A stretch of 64,000 nucleotides of DNA from Pirellulaceae bacterium (GCA_019636385.1 JAHBXT010000004.1:372001-436000), one strand, 5' to 3'; positions 7,656 to 16,943 are shown, counted from the stretch's first letter. The notes: generated by a model not told the origin, from the letters alone. Program-made: numbers and translations.

Positions 7656-9584
7656 ATGAACTGCCACGCGATCGGTCGAACGCTTTACCTAACGACGCTT
7701 ATCGCCTGCCAGTGGTACGTGGAGGGCACCGCAGTCCGTGCCAGCACGATCGTCACCAAGGCCTACTCTGGATATGACTCGCTGCGCATTGCGACATCGC
7801 CCGACCCGGCTGGAGATAAGGTTGTTGATGAGATGACCGTAACGGTGACTACGCCCGGTCGTCCAAGTCCCATGGATCGCCATTTAGAGCTGATTCTGTA
7901 TGTCGGCAGCTATAACGGACCGTCTGTTGCCTATCACCTGCCGCTGTTGTTACCGCAAGGCGCTGCCATGGTGACCAAACAATTCACGTTCAATCAACCC
8001 AACCCTGCTTCGTCTTGGGCCTATGATGTCAAGGAAAGCGGGCGCAGCATTTCTCAAGTGAAGCCCACGAAAAACTATGCTGGCTACCAACCCGCACGTT
8101 GGTGGTATCATATCGACAGCACTGCGACCACCGCTCACCGCAAGCTGGTACCGCTGTCCCAAGGCAAGAATTCTGCAGCTCCCTTCACAGGTAACTCAGA
8201 ACAATTTTACGAATCTACCTTTCCTCCAGCGGACGCTGCTGACGACTGGCAAGTCTATCTTGGCTATGACTGCGTTTATCTGTCGCTGTCTGACCTGTTG
8301 TCGCTCGCCGACGGGAAGCTGCAAGCGCTGACAACCTATCTCTTGGCCGGTGGCAGGCTGCTGGTGTACAACGTGCAATCGGAGCAGTTAGCTGAGTTGG
8401 ATCAGCGACTGACGGGCAAACCATCTGATACGCAATTGGTAGCGCGCTGGTCCCCAATCCCCAACCAACTGGAACTCGACGGATCGGAGCGCGTGTATGG
8501 CGGCGGCAAGTTATTGGCGCTCACCTCGCGGCCCAATCTTAACGACATTCTCATGCGCCAGTTCGCGAGCGACTCTGTGGTGAGCAGCGCCAGGGCCAAG
8601 GATGTAGACCACCGCTGGTTTTGGTCGAACTTGGTGCGTTCCGTAGGCAAGACACCGGTGTTAACCTTCAGCGCTTTTGTGATCTTGTTCATACTGCTGG
8701 TTGGCCCTGGCCTTCTGTACTTGACTCATCGACTTCAGCAGCGAACGCTGATGCTCGTGCTGGTGCCGGCACTCTCAGGACTGCTGACTGGCTGCGTGTT
8801 GGTTTACAACATCGTCCGCGAAGGCTTCACTACCTATGGGCGAATCGCATCGCTGCAATACTACGATATTGACTCCGGCCAAGGATTCGCCTGGTCGCGT
8901 CAGTCCTACTTCAGCGGAGCACCGCCGCGCGAAGGCCTAAAATTTTCGAGCGATGCCTTCCTGCGACCAATTGTTCAAAACGAATTTGCCGCAAGTGTCA
9001 GCGAGCCGCAGCATAACGTGTATGCACACATATACCCTAGCGACGACCAGCAGATACTGGCTGGCTGGATGCTGCCGAGGGCACAACAGCATCTGATGGT
9101 TGGACATCGGTTGGCGCACTTTACGCTGCCAATTCGCGTTGAACAGCTGGCGGATAACCAAATTTCCCTTCACAACACTTCGACAGCCACACTGGCCGCC
9201 GTATTATTGCGCGGTCAGGGCGACAGCTACTATTGGGCCACAAACCTGGCTGCTGACCAGTCGCTGTCAATGGCTAGCCAAACCGCTAGTCAACTACCCG
9301 ACCTGATGTCACGGATCGACAAGCTCCGCCCACAACCACCGATCGAAATCGATCTCTATTCCAATAACTATCGAAGCAACTATTGGGTTTATGGCGGCGT
9401 CTCCAACGATAGCGATCCATTGGAACAATTATTGACCGGTCGGCCAGGTCTGACGAAGAAGCTGCCCGAGTTCAGCTACTTCATCATCACGCCAGCATCG
9501 GACAACATCCAGTTGCCCCTGGACAGGTCGATCTACCAAACAGAAGACAATTTTCATGTGTTGACTGGAGCCTATCGATGGTGA
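7656..9584 (+). CDS. Large exported/membrane protein of an ABC-2 exporter operon
   Basis: The 642-residue product has an N-terminal signal segment, a large extracytoplasmic beta-rich region up to about residue 325, two closely spaced membrane helices at about 332-355 (LTFSAFVILFILLVGPGLLY) and 365-388 (LMLVLVPALSGLLTGCVLVY), and a second extracytoplasmic region to the end. The VGPxxxY helix followed by a basic loop and a second helix resembles uncharacterised membrane proteins that accompany ABC-2 exporters, in which the motif usually reads VGPLNY. The substrate is unknown. The stop overlaps the ATPase start by seven bases, which points to coupled translation and a joint complex. The ATG at 7656 was chosen for its signal-like segment; the frame opens at 7527 inside the previous gene. 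Confidence 0.7.
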   Translation: MNCHAIGRTLYLTTLIACQWYVEGTAVRASTIVTKAYSGYDSLRIATSPDPAGDKVVDEMTVTVTTPGRPSPMDRHLELILYVGSYNGPSVAYHLPLLLPQGAAMVTKQFTFNQPNPASSWAYDVKESGRSISQVKPTKNYAGYQPARWWYHIDSTATTAHRKLVPLSQGKNSAAPFTGNSEQFYESTFPPADAADDWQVYLGYDCVYLSLSDLLSLADGKLQALTTYLLAGGRLLVYNVQSEQLAELDQRLTGKPSDTQLVARWSPIPNQLELDGSERVYGGGKLLALTSRPNLNDILMRQFASDSVVSSARAKDVDHRWFWSNLVRSVGKTPVLTFSAFVILFILLVGPGLLYLTHRLQQRTLMLVLVPALSGLLTGCVLVYNIVREGFTTYGRIASLQYYDIDSGQGFAWSRQSYFSGAPPREGLKFSSDAFLRPIVQNEFAASVSEPQHNVYAHIYPSDDQQILAGWMLPRAQQHLMVGHRLAHFTLPIRVEQLADNQISLHNTSTATLAAVLLRGQGDSYYWATNLAADQSLSMASQTASQLPDLMSRIDKLRPQPPIEIDLYSNNYRSNYWVYGGVSNDSDPLEQLLTGRPGLTKKLPEFSYFIITPASDNIQLPLDRSIYQTEDNFHVLTGAYRW

Positions 9585-10534
9585 CCAACTCCACCGAGCC
9601 CATGATTCAACTGCGCCGTCTATTCCGGTCGTTTGGTACCACGCGGGCTGTGGACGATGTGTCGTTTGAAGTTCAAGCCGGGCAGGTATTCGGCTTCATC
9701 GGTCCCAACGGTGCGGGCAAAACCACGACCATGCGCATCCTGGCTACACTGGATACTCCCGACTACGGTGACGCGTTGGTCGACGGCTATTCGGTGATCC
9801 TCGACCCCGATCGCGTTCGACAACGCCTGGGGTTTATGCCGGATGACTTTGGTACCTATCCCAACATGCATTGTTTGGAGTACCTGGATTTTTTCGCTCG
9901 CAGTTATGGCCTGCAGGGACGGGCGCGTATGCAAGCCATTCGGCGTACGCTGAGCTACACCGGACTGGACAAAATCGCATACAAGCCGGTGCAGGGACTT
10001 TCCAAAGGCATGCGCCAGCGTTTGTGCTTAGGGCGAGCCATGATCCATAACCCGGCGGTATTGATTCTGGATGAACCTGCCAATGGTCTTGATCCACGAG
10101 CGCGCGTCGAGCTGCGACAAATGATCTTGGGGTTGGCCGCCGAAGGAAAATCGCTGCTGGTTTCGTCGCACATCTTGACCGAACTAGGCGAAATGTGTGA
10201 TTCGATGGCAATTATCGAACGAGGCAAGTTGATCGCCAGCGGAAATATTGCCGAGATTCGCGCGCGGTTGCAACCGCATATTGATATGCGAGTTCAAGTT
10301 GTTGATCGCGCCGACCACTTGTCTGTGTGGCTCGCTTCACAACCTGGAATCTCCCATGTTAACCATCAGGGCACTGATGTTCGCTTCCAGATCGTTGCCA
10401 GCTCCGCCGACATTGAGCTGGCTCAACTGTTGCGGGCCATCCTGAATGCGGGTTTCGATGTAGCTCAGTACTCCACCGAGGGGCGCACACTGGAGGATGT
10501 CTTCATGCAGATCACCACGGGAGCCATTCAGTGA
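9578..10534 (+). CDS. ABC transporter ATP-binding protein (CcmA/ABC-2 exporter type)
   Basis: The 318-residue ATPase powers the exporter encoded around it. Walker A is GPNGAGKTT (about 43-51), the Q-loop region is MPDDFGTYPNM, the signature is LSKGMRQRL (about 139-147), Walker B is VLILDEPANGLDP, and the switch His is in VSSHILTEL. The 80-residue extension after the ATPase domain (VQVVDRADHL...DVFMQITTG) is usual for ABC-2 exporter ATPases. It overlaps the upstream gene by seven bases, and its TGA overlaps the GTG start of the permease, so the three are translationally coupled. Exported material could be lipid, polysaccharide or peptide; nothing in the sequence decides. Confidence 0.92.
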   Translation: MVTNSTEPMIQLRRLFRSFGTTRAVDDVSFEVQAGQVFGFIGPNGAGKTTTMRILATLDTPDYGDALVDGYSVILDPDRVRQRLGFMPDDFGTYPNMHCLEYLDFFARSYGLQGRARMQAIRRTLSYTGLDKIAYKPVQGLSKGMRQRLCLGRAMIHNPAVLILDEPANGLDPRARVELRQMILGLAAEGKSLLVSSHILTELGEMCDSMAIIERGKLIASGNIAEIRARLQPHIDMRVQVVDRADHLSVWLASQPGISHVNHQGTDVRFQIVASSADIELAQLLRAILNAGFDVAQYSTEGRTLEDVFMQITTGAIQ

Positions 10535-12162
10535 GTTCTAACGTGCCATCCATTCAGGCGACGACGTCTACCGATTCCAATCCAATGCGCAATCGCTATA
10601 TCGACCCTCCACAAAAAGGCTGGCCAGCGGCCTGGGCCTGGCTGAGTGAACAGGCTAATCCGATTGTCGTCAAAGAGGCCCGTCAAGCGCTGGGTTCGCG
10701 ACAGTTTGCAATCAGCTTTGGCTTCACCTTGCTGGCCGTCATCGCCTGGACGTTGATCGCCGTGATGTATCAGCTTCCCAGGATGTATTATGTCCCTGGC
10801 GGACTGCTGATGCTGAGCGGTTATCTGGTGATTTTGTCGTTTCCTTTGATTCTAGTGATTCCATTCAGCGCATTTCGTTCGATGGTCAGCGAAGCCGAAG
10901 AACGCACCTTCGAGTTGGTTAGCATTTCCATGTTGTCGGCCAGCCAAATCGTGCACGGCAAAATGTACTCGGCCTGCCTGCAGATGACAGTCTATTTGTC
11001 CGCACTCGCACCGTGCATCGCGGTGACGTATCTGTTGCGCGGCGTTGCACTGGCCACAATTCTAAACACGCTGGTGCTGACTGTGCTGATGTCGGTCGGC
11101 CTGACGGCCGTAGGCATTTTGTTTGCCACGGTTGGTCGCGCACGGATGTTTCAGGTCTTGTCGTCAATTATTTTATTGGCCGGGCTGTTGTGGATGTTCG
11201 TGATCTGGTCTTGGGTCACGCTGGCTATGGCGAACGCACATATGACGTTCGGCTCAACAGGCTGGCAGTTTCTGCTCGTGATTGGCTCGGCCGTAGTAAG
11301 CGGCCTGCCAATGTTATTGCGCGCAGCGACAGCCGTCATCGACTTTCCCAGCGAGAACCATGCATTGGCGATCCGACTGCGGATTCTATTATGGATTGCA
11401 GTTCTGTTCTTTTGGGAATTGCTGGGAATCATTGAACTAGAGGACAGCGGGTTCTGCATATTTACAACCGTCGTCTCACTGATCCTGTTCTTGCTGTTGG
11501 GAGCATTAGTGATCGGTGAACGCGGTGTGCTATCGGCGCGCGCGCAACGAACGCTGCCGCGCACGCAGCTTGGTCGCGTGCTGTTGTCGTGGCTGTATCC
11601 TGGTTCCGGTTTAGGCTACGTGTTTCTGTGCTGTCTGTTTGGCAGTATCACCACCACGCGCCTGCTGTTACTGGGATTTGGTCAAGCCTTTCAATTGCCA
11701 CTTTACAATGTTGAGAATAGCTTGGCCATCGTGTGGATGGCCGGAGCCTACTTCGTGTTCTTTACCGGTACAACTCGACTGATCATGTTGATCGTTCCGC
11801 GACAGGTGTCGGCCAGGTTGCTGGTTGGATTCTTATTGCAATGCATGATGGTTGTCGTGCTGGGTCTGCTGCCATATTCCGCCGTGTTGGTGGCCAATCG
11901 CTTTGAGCCATTTGATTACGATTGGCATCAGTCGCTGAATGTTTACTGGACGCTTGAGGATGTGGTCAATAATGGCATTTCCGCCCGCCACACGATTGCT
12001 TTGGTGGCAGTGCCCCTTCTCGCCGCAGCCGTTTTCGTGTTGAATTTAGGGCTCAGCAGCCAAGATATCTTGCTGGTCCGCGTCCAGCTTCCTCAGCGAC
12101 TGCAACAAGAAATCGCCTCGACGACAACCACGCCGCCAACACCGCTAGACCCGCTGGCGTGA
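10531..12162 (+). CDS. ABC-2 type transporter permease
   Basis: The 543-residue membrane protein has about 12 predicted helices. The N-terminal half is typical of ABC-2 permeases: ANPIVVKEARQALGSRQF precedes the first helix, and FRSMVSEAEERTFELVSISM is the usual coupling region after the second or third helix. It is longer than single-unit ABC-2 permeases (about 250-400), so it may hold an extra membrane module. It starts with GTG inside the stop of the ATPase gene (GTGA). It is the last gene of the exporter operon 7325-12162. Confidence 0.85.
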   Translation: MSSNVPSIQATTSTDSNPMRNRYIDPPQKGWPAAWAWLSEQANPIVVKEARQALGSRQFAISFGFTLLAVIAWTLIAVMYQLPRMYYVPGGLLMLSGYLVILSFPLILVIPFSAFRSMVSEAEERTFELVSISMLSASQIVHGKMYSACLQMTVYLSALAPCIAVTYLLRGVALATILNTLVLTVLMSVGLTAVGILFATVGRARMFQVLSSIILLAGLLWMFVIWSWVTLAMANAHMTFGSTGWQFLLVIGSAVVSGLPMLLRAATAVIDFPSENHALAIRLRILLWIAVLFFWELLGIIELEDSGFCIFTTVVSLILFLLLGALVIGERGVLSARAQRTLPRTQLGRVLLSWLYPGSGLGYVFLCCLFGSITTTRLLLLGFGQAFQLPLYNVENSLAIVWMAGAYFVFFTGTTRLIMLIVPRQVSARLLVGFLLQCMMVVVLGLLPYSAVLVANRFEPFDYDWHQSLNVYWTLEDVVNNGISARHTIALVAVPLLAAAVFVLNLGLSSQDILLVRVQLPQRLQQEIASTTTTPPTPLDPLA

Positions 12163-12261
12163 TCCATCCGGTCTGCCAGATGGTGGCTGAATTTTACGTA
12201 ATTATTGTGCTGCAGTGGAGGTAGAAAATACCGACGATGTGGCTGGAAGGGAATTTCCAAA

Positions 12262-13089
12262 ATGAGTATGCACCCAGACGACCGACCGGAGCCTAGCGAG
12301 CAACAGCCGATTCGCGCTCGCGTGCCCGAGCATGTTGCCAAAGGCTGTTTCAGCACCGGGGTGATTGTGATGACCGCTCAGACCGAGTTTGTGCTTGATT
12401 TTGTACAAAATCTGGGACGACCCTTTCAGGTGGCAGCTCGCGTAGTCATGCCTCACAGTGTATTGCCGCAATTGGTCGATGCCTTGGGACGGAACATGCA
12501 ACTGTACCGTGGTCGCTGGGGCGAATTGCCCAACCCGCGACTGGTGACTGCCGTTGCGGCTGCCACGCCTGCGGCCAACCCGCAGCCAGTGGTACCCCCA
12601 AACGATACCCAGATTGTCGGACTGTCAACGGCCGGCGGCTCGCCACAGGCACCCGAGGGCGGTCAAAGCGCAGCCGATGGAGCACCTGGGGCGGCCAGCG
12701 GAGGTAGCCAAGCTGGCACAGGCGGCCAGACCGGAACAGCAGGCAGCCCTACCGCGCACTCGCCAGCGCCAGCAGCCGGTGGTACCACGGATAAGCCGCC
12801 ACGACATCCCTCGGCTGAAGAGATCTATGACGATCTGAAGGTTCGCGACGAATTGCTCAGTGGTGTCTACGCCAACGCCGTCATGATTGGACATGGTCCA
12901 CACGAGTTCAGTTTTGATTTCATCACCAACTTCTATCCACATTCAGCCGTCAGCGCCCGCGTGTTTTTGGCTGCCGGTCAGATTCCAAGGCTCTACGACA
13001 GCCTCAAGGGCACATGGGAACAACTGCGAGCCCGCCTGCAGCCGCCTCCTCCCCCGCCCCCAAGCCCACCTCTGGACTGGCCCGGATAG
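12262..13089 (+). CDS. Protein with two DUF3467 domains joined by a low-complexity linker
   Basis: The 275-residue product holds two copies of DUF3467. The first spans about residues 14-92 (STGVIVMTAQTEFVLDFVQN, then RPFQVAARVVMPHSV). The second spans about 185-262 (ANAVMIGHGPHEFSFDFITN, then SAVSARVFLAAGQIPRLYDS). DUF3467 proteins are usually about 100 residues long with one domain and no known function. The linker is a roughly 90-residue Ala/Gly/Pro/Gln/Ser region, and the tail is poly-Pro (PPPPPPPSPP). The ATG at 12262 was chosen for GGAAGGGA upstream. The gene follows the exporter operon by 99 bases and may be transcribed on its own. Confidence 0.82.
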   Translation: MSMHPDDRPEPSEQQPIRARVPEHVAKGCFSTGVIVMTAQTEFVLDFVQNLGRPFQVAARVVMPHSVLPQLVDALGRNMQLYRGRWGELPNPRLVTAVAAATPAANPQPVVPPNDTQIVGLSTAGGSPQAPEGGQSAADGAPGAASGGSQAGTGGQTGTAGSPTAHSPAPAAGGTTDKPPRHPSAEEIYDDLKVRDELLSGVYANAVMIGHGPHEFSFDFITNFYPHSAVSARVFLAAGQIPRLYDSLKGTWEQLRARLQPPPPPPPSPPLDWPG

Positions 13090-13613
13090 GGTTGCCCACC
13101 GATGTTCAATACCGCAAGGCCGTCGGATTACCCGACGGTCTGTTCCGCTTTGCACTATAACAATACGACCGAATCTCGCTGGACTACCATCCAACCACAA
13201 AGCCACCAGGCCACGAAGAAAGCCGACCGTCCACCAATCTGATCCGAGATACTTCGTGCCTGAGTGGTTCAAGGGATGCTTGCCTGGCATGACCCTAAAT
13301 ACTCGAGGAAGTGAAAAGCACTTCCATGTCGCTCGATCCACGATCGCGGTCGCAGCAGTTTAATATCGACCGGCCTGCCTTTATGTTCGGTAACGGTTAT
13401 TGATACCTTAGTTGGGGTGCGTCTGCGTATCCGTTCTTGGTTGGGATCAAGCCTACCGGCCTGTTGTATTCCGATCGGAAGCGAATTTGTGAAACGGAGT
13501 TTATCAGGCGCAGGTTATGGAACGCCTCGGAAAACTCGATTATGATGAATCCTTGCCTTGTCAAAACTGCCGTGGCGCCGAAGACAATTTGAATGTCTAG
13601 AAGAGGGTTTCCT
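13090..13613. other. 524-base intergenic region with two small hairpins
   Basis: No gene-like frame is visible. A seven-base hairpin CCGTCGG-attac-CCGACGG (13120-13138) lies 30 bases after the DUF3467 gene and could end its transcript, though the following U-run is poor. A second hairpin, GGAAGTG-aaaag-CACTTCC, lies at 13307-13325. The rest shows no clear signal. Confidence 0.5.
13120..13138 (+). terminator. Possible terminator after the DUF3467 gene
   Basis: Perfect seven-base stem with a five-base loop just downstream of the stop codon. The U-tract is weak (TCTGTTCCGCTTT), so termination is only possible, not shown. Confidence 0.35.
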
Positions 13614-14993
13614 ATGTTGGTGCATCGCTCGCGTTTTGTTTCATTAATACTCGTTAGCCTCAGTGCTGTGTTATGGTCTGATACTTCCGCCAAAGCCCAG
13701 ATCAAAGTAGGCGCGATAGGAGATAGTTTTACCGACGAATATAGCGCTTTAGGTAGCGGGCTGAAGAATTGGGTAGACTTGCTAGTTGCCAGTGGTACAG
13801 CCGACTTCGGCCCTTTCGCCAATTTTCCCGTCAGCGATCCGCGCAATACCGGTGGTGCTGGCAGCTACACCTACAACTACGCCAAGGGCGGAGCCACGAC
13901 AACCAGCGCGCTGGGATCGACCAATCTCATTCCGTTTATCCAAAACAACAACTCTCAGACAGGCAGCCAGAACCGCCCAGATCTATGGCCGGGCATTCGA
14001 GGCGCGGGCACGTCTGGACAAATTCAGTACGCCAGTCAGGCGATTGGTGGCAATGATATGCTCGGTGAGATTATTAATAGTCAGAGGCTGCTTTTAGGAC
14101 TCGACACGGGAGTTATGAATCCGATCATTAACCGATTCAATCAAATCACCTCCATTGCGACAGCCGGCTATACCTCGCCCTTGAAGATGGTGCTGGTCAA
14201 GTATCCAGACTTGGGCAGCATGCCCCTTTTGGCGGGCTTTCCACAATTCAGCAAAGACAGCGTGCGTTTGAACATGCAATACTTTAATGCCAATGTCGAC
14301 ATTCAAGCTGCGACGCGCGGATATGCTACCGTCGACTTGTTTCAACTGTGGGACAATATTCGCATGGCGGGTGGCATCAATATTCATGGCATCCATATTC
14401 ATCCAGGTGTCAGTAGCGGCGGCCTACAAGACCTGAATTCAGTGTGGATCAGCGACGGTTTGCACCCGACGCCAATCTTCCATGCTTTATGGGCCAATGA
14501 ATTTGTTCGCGCAGTCAATAGTACCTACGGGACGTCGCTATCAGAACTGACACCAAAGGCGATGGTCACTTTGACGGGTCTAGACCCACAACAGGCTCCC
14601 ATCGCTGTGGCCGGGAATGAATACACGATCCAAATCGGTCAAAGCTTGAACTTGGACGCACAGGGAAGCACGGATCCCAATCCGGGAGACATCCCGTATC
14701 TGACCTACAGTTGGGACATCACGGGGAACGATGTGTTTGACGATGCTTCTGGCTTTTCCCCCACATTGACGTGGAATGAACTGGTCGCTTTAGGAATTCA
14801 GCCAAACCAAGTTTACCAAGTACGGGTCCGAGTCGACGATACGTTCGGCGGAGTAACCACCTCGGCCCCGGTATGGTTCTCTGTCGTTCCTGAGCCGAGC
14901 AGTTTGATTTTGGTGGTAGCCGGCTGCATCGTAGGTTGGCTGAGCCGTCTTCGTGTTACGGACGATTACCATTTTAAGACGAATCTCCAGTAG
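13614..14993 (+). CDS. SGNH/GDSL-type hydrolase with PEP-CTERM anchor
   Basis: The 459-residue protein has a signal peptide (residues 1-29, ending TSAKAQ) and an SGNH hydrolase domain. Block I is GAIGDSFTDEY (Ser 38), block III is GGNDML (about 145) and the catalytic Asp-His pair is DGLHPT (about 281). A PKD-like or Ig-like beta domain follows (about 320-425, DAQGSTDPNPGDIPYLTYSW). The protein ends in PEP-CTERM: VPEPSSLIL, a hydrophobic helix and a basic tail (SRLRV). Exosortase would cleave and attach such proteins outside the cell. Likely activity is as an esterase or lipase on polysaccharide side groups, but the substrate is unknown. The ATG at 13614 has AGAGGG seven bases upstream; 13593 is less likely. 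Confidence 0.88.
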   Translation: MLVHRSRFVSLILVSLSAVLWSDTSAKAQIKVGAIGDSFTDEYSALGSGLKNWVDLLVASGTADFGPFANFPVSDPRNTGGAGSYTYNYAKGGATTTSALGSTNLIPFIQNNNSQTGSQNRPDLWPGIRGAGTSGQIQYASQAIGGNDMLGEIINSQRLLLGLDTGVMNPIINRFNQITSIATAGYTSPLKMVLVKYPDLGSMPLLAGFPQFSKDSVRLNMQYFNANVDIQAATRGYATVDLFQLWDNIRMAGGINIHGIHIHPGVSSGGLQDLNSVWISDGLHPTPIFHALWANEFVRAVNSTYGTSLSELTPKAMVTLTGLDPQQAPIAVAGNEYTIQIGQSLNLDAQGSTDPNPGDIPYLTYSWDITGNDVFDDASGFSPTLTWNELVALGIQPNQVYQVRVRVDDTFGGVTTSAPVWFSVVPEPSSLILVVAGCIVGWLSRLRVTDDYHFKTNLQ

Positions 14994-15062
14994 ACTGTAA
15001 CTTGGCTCGTAACGCATAGCGAAGGTCGCCGATGTGGCACTCTTGTCAACGTGTCAGAAATC

Positions 15063-15091
15063 TGGACACACTAGGCTGACTGAGATAGAAT
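15063..15091 (+). promoter_or_regulatory. Sigma-70-like promoter upstream of the AlkB-type gene
   Basis: TGGACA (15063-15068), a 17-base spacer and TAGAAT (15086-15091) each match the consensus at five of six bases. The ATG lies about 50 bases downstream. Transcription start has not been shown. Confidence 0.5.
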
Positions 15092-15143
15092 CGATGTTGG
15101 CCTTTGAGATTGATTCCGGCTTTGCAATTCAATCAGGCGTCCG

Positions 15144-16205
15144 ATGGGAGCTATTCGCTATACACCTGCTTATTTGATTCCTCTGTCGGTGGTCATCGGT
15201 ACGCTGGCTCAAGGCTGGTGGGTCTGGTATACACCCATCCTGGTGTTCGTGTTAATTCCGGTAATCGAGCTGCTGGCCGGTCGTAACACGTTGAATTTAG
15301 ATGCCGAGGCTGAATCGCGGGCTCGGCAGCAAAGCCTGTACTCGTGGATATTGTGGAGCTTTGTGCCCATTCAACTGGGGCTCACTCTGTTTGTACTGTG
15401 GACCATTACTCGTGGTCATCTTTCAACCCACGAAGCGATCGGATTAGTGGTGTCGCTGGGCATCAGCAACGGCGGAGTTGGAATCACCATTGCGCACGAA
15501 TTGGTCCACCGCTCGTCCAAGCTGGAGCAGATTCTGGGCCGCATCCTGCTGATGACCACGTGGTACATGCACTTTGCCATCGAGCATGTTCGCGGACACC
15601 ATGTGAATGTAGCTACAGCCAGCGATCCAGCAACCGCGCGGCTCAATACTTCGTTTTATCGCTTTTGGCTGCGCACAGTGCCCCGTCAGTGGCTGTCAGC
15701 TTGGCAACTAGAGATCAAACGCCTGCACAAGCTTGGCCGACCGGTGTTGAGTGTCCGCAATGAAATGCTGTGGTTTCTAGTCGTTCAAATTGCCTTTACG
15801 GTCGCCATTGGTTGGTGGCTAGGGCTGTTTGCAGTGGCCGGGTTTCTGTTGAGCTGTCTGGTGGCTTTCAGCCTTCTGGAGGCGGTCAATTATTTGGAAC
15901 ATTATGGTCTGGAGCGACGTATAGACGAACATGGTCGTCCGGAGCGTGTCAATCCCGAGCATTCATGGAACAGCGATCACGTCGTCAGTCGCCTGTTCCT
16001 GTTCGAGCTTTCTCGCCATTCCGATCATCACGCTACGGCATCCCGAAAGTATCAAATCTTGCGGTCGTTTGAACAGAGCCCGCAATTGCCCACGGGTTAC
16101 CCAGGAATGGTCGTCTTAGCGCTGATGCCCCCCATCTGGTTCGCCATCATGAATCCGCTGGCGGAAAAGTATTGTCAAACTACTAAGCGAGCGGCAGAAA
16201 TGTAG
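15144..16205 (+). CDS. AlkB-type alkane 1-monooxygenase / membrane fatty-acid hydroxylase family
   Basis: The 353-residue integral membrane protein shows the full set of histidine boxes of non-haem diiron AlkB enzymes. These are HELVHR (about residues 117-122), EHVRGHH (about 147-153), and RHSDHHA (about 290-296), together with the AlkB-specific NYLEHYGL motif at about 249-256. AlkB enzymes hydroxylate terminal carbons of alkanes using O2 and electrons from rubredoxin. Six membrane helices are plausible. No rubredoxin or rubredoxin reductase lies in the window, and the protein is somewhat shorter than classical AlkB (about 400). The presence of HSDHHA and NYLEHYGL favours a true AlkB-like hydroxylase over a desaturase, but the substrate could be a lipid. 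It has its own promoter-like sequence. Confidence 0.87.
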   Translation: MGAIRYTPAYLIPLSVVIGTLAQGWWVWYTPILVFVLIPVIELLAGRNTLNLDAEAESRARQQSLYSWILWSFVPIQLGLTLFVLWTITRGHLSTHEAIGLVVSLGISNGGVGITIAHELVHRSSKLEQILGRILLMTTWYMHFAIEHVRGHHVNVATASDPATARLNTSFYRFWLRTVPRQWLSAWQLEIKRLHKLGRPVLSVRNEMLWFLVVQIAFTVAIGWWLGLFAVAGFLLSCLVAFSLLEAVNYLEHYGLERRIDEHGRPERVNPEHSWNSDHVVSRLFLFELSRHSDHHATASRKYQILRSFEQSPQLPTGYPGMVVLALMPPIWFAIMNPLAEKYCQTTKRAAEM

Positions 16206-16235
16206 CTTCGGAGGATTTTTTGTTGGCGGCTTGCG

Positions 16236-16895
16236 CTACGCCCTAACCGCCTGCCGCGCCAGCACTTCGAACAAGAATTCCATGATTTCGACGTGCCGCA
16301 CGGCTGTTTGCAAATCATGGCCCCATGTGAAAAGCCCCTGCTGCTTGACCAAGAATCCAGACGGTAGCGGTGAGGCACTCTGGAGGGTGTCTCGAACTTG
16401 GTCGGCCATGGCTGTGGCGTCCGCCAGGCAATCGACAATCGGAAACCACTGGGCCTGCAGGCGACTGTCCGCACCGGCCAATCCCGACTGCATTGCGTAG
16501 CCGTCGATCAACACACCGCCCAGGGATTCAAATTTGGTTGCCAGGATAGTTGCCCACACGCTGCTGGTATGTAGTATGGCACCAGCCCTGGCTTGTTCTG
16601 CAATCACGCAGTGGAGCAACACATCGGCAGACGCTTGTGCCTGGTCTGGTATAACGCCCTTTCCCGAAGAATCGACTAATGCAAAATCGACTGGCACCAA
16701 ACTACCTTTATCTGTGCATTGGGCCGTAATCAGCAACTGTCGCGGCTCGCGCTGCGCGACGACGCTGTAGCTGCCGCTAGCTCCCAAGCTCCAGCCGCGC
16801 CGCCAGAAATCATGGCCAACGCGTTGCAACTGGCCAATCAGTGCCGCATGTGGACCCAGATGCACTGGCAATGGTCGATCGTCGGTTGGTTCCAT
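16236..16895 (-). CDS. MtnB-like class II aldolase-family protein (methylthioribulose-1-phosphate dehydratase-like)
   Basis: The 219-residue product aligns with MtnB of the methionine salvage pathway: GHDFWRRGWSLGASGSYSVV at the start, LLITAQCTDKGSLVPVDFAL, then LHTSSVWATILATKF, and GLFTWGHDLQTAVRHVEIME at the end. MtnB removes water from methylthioribulose 1-phosphate in the cytoplasm with one zinc. Here the zinc motif reads HTS instead of HTH, and the usual GTSGN-x-S loop reads GASGSYS, so metal binding or substrate may differ. The third ligand (RHVE) is kept. The ATG at 16895 was preferred to the GTG at 16964 because the added residues would be encoded by the end of a dispersed repeat. No other methionine salvage gene lies nearby. 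Confidence 0.78.
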   Translation of the reverse strand: MEPTDDRPLPVHLGPHAALIGQLQRVGHDFWRRGWSLGASGSYSVVAQREPRQLLITAQCTDKGSLVPVDFALVDSSGKGVIPDQAQASADVLLHCVIAEQARAGAILHTSSVWATILATKFESLGGVLIDGYAMQSGLAGADSRLQAQWFPIVDCLADATAMADQVRDTLQSASPLPSGFLVKQQGLFTWGHDLQTAVRHVEIMEFLFEVLARQAVRA

Positions 16896-16943
16896 TATTT
16901 GAATCGGTTCGAAAAAATGTGACTGGGCAAACTGAGCATCATT

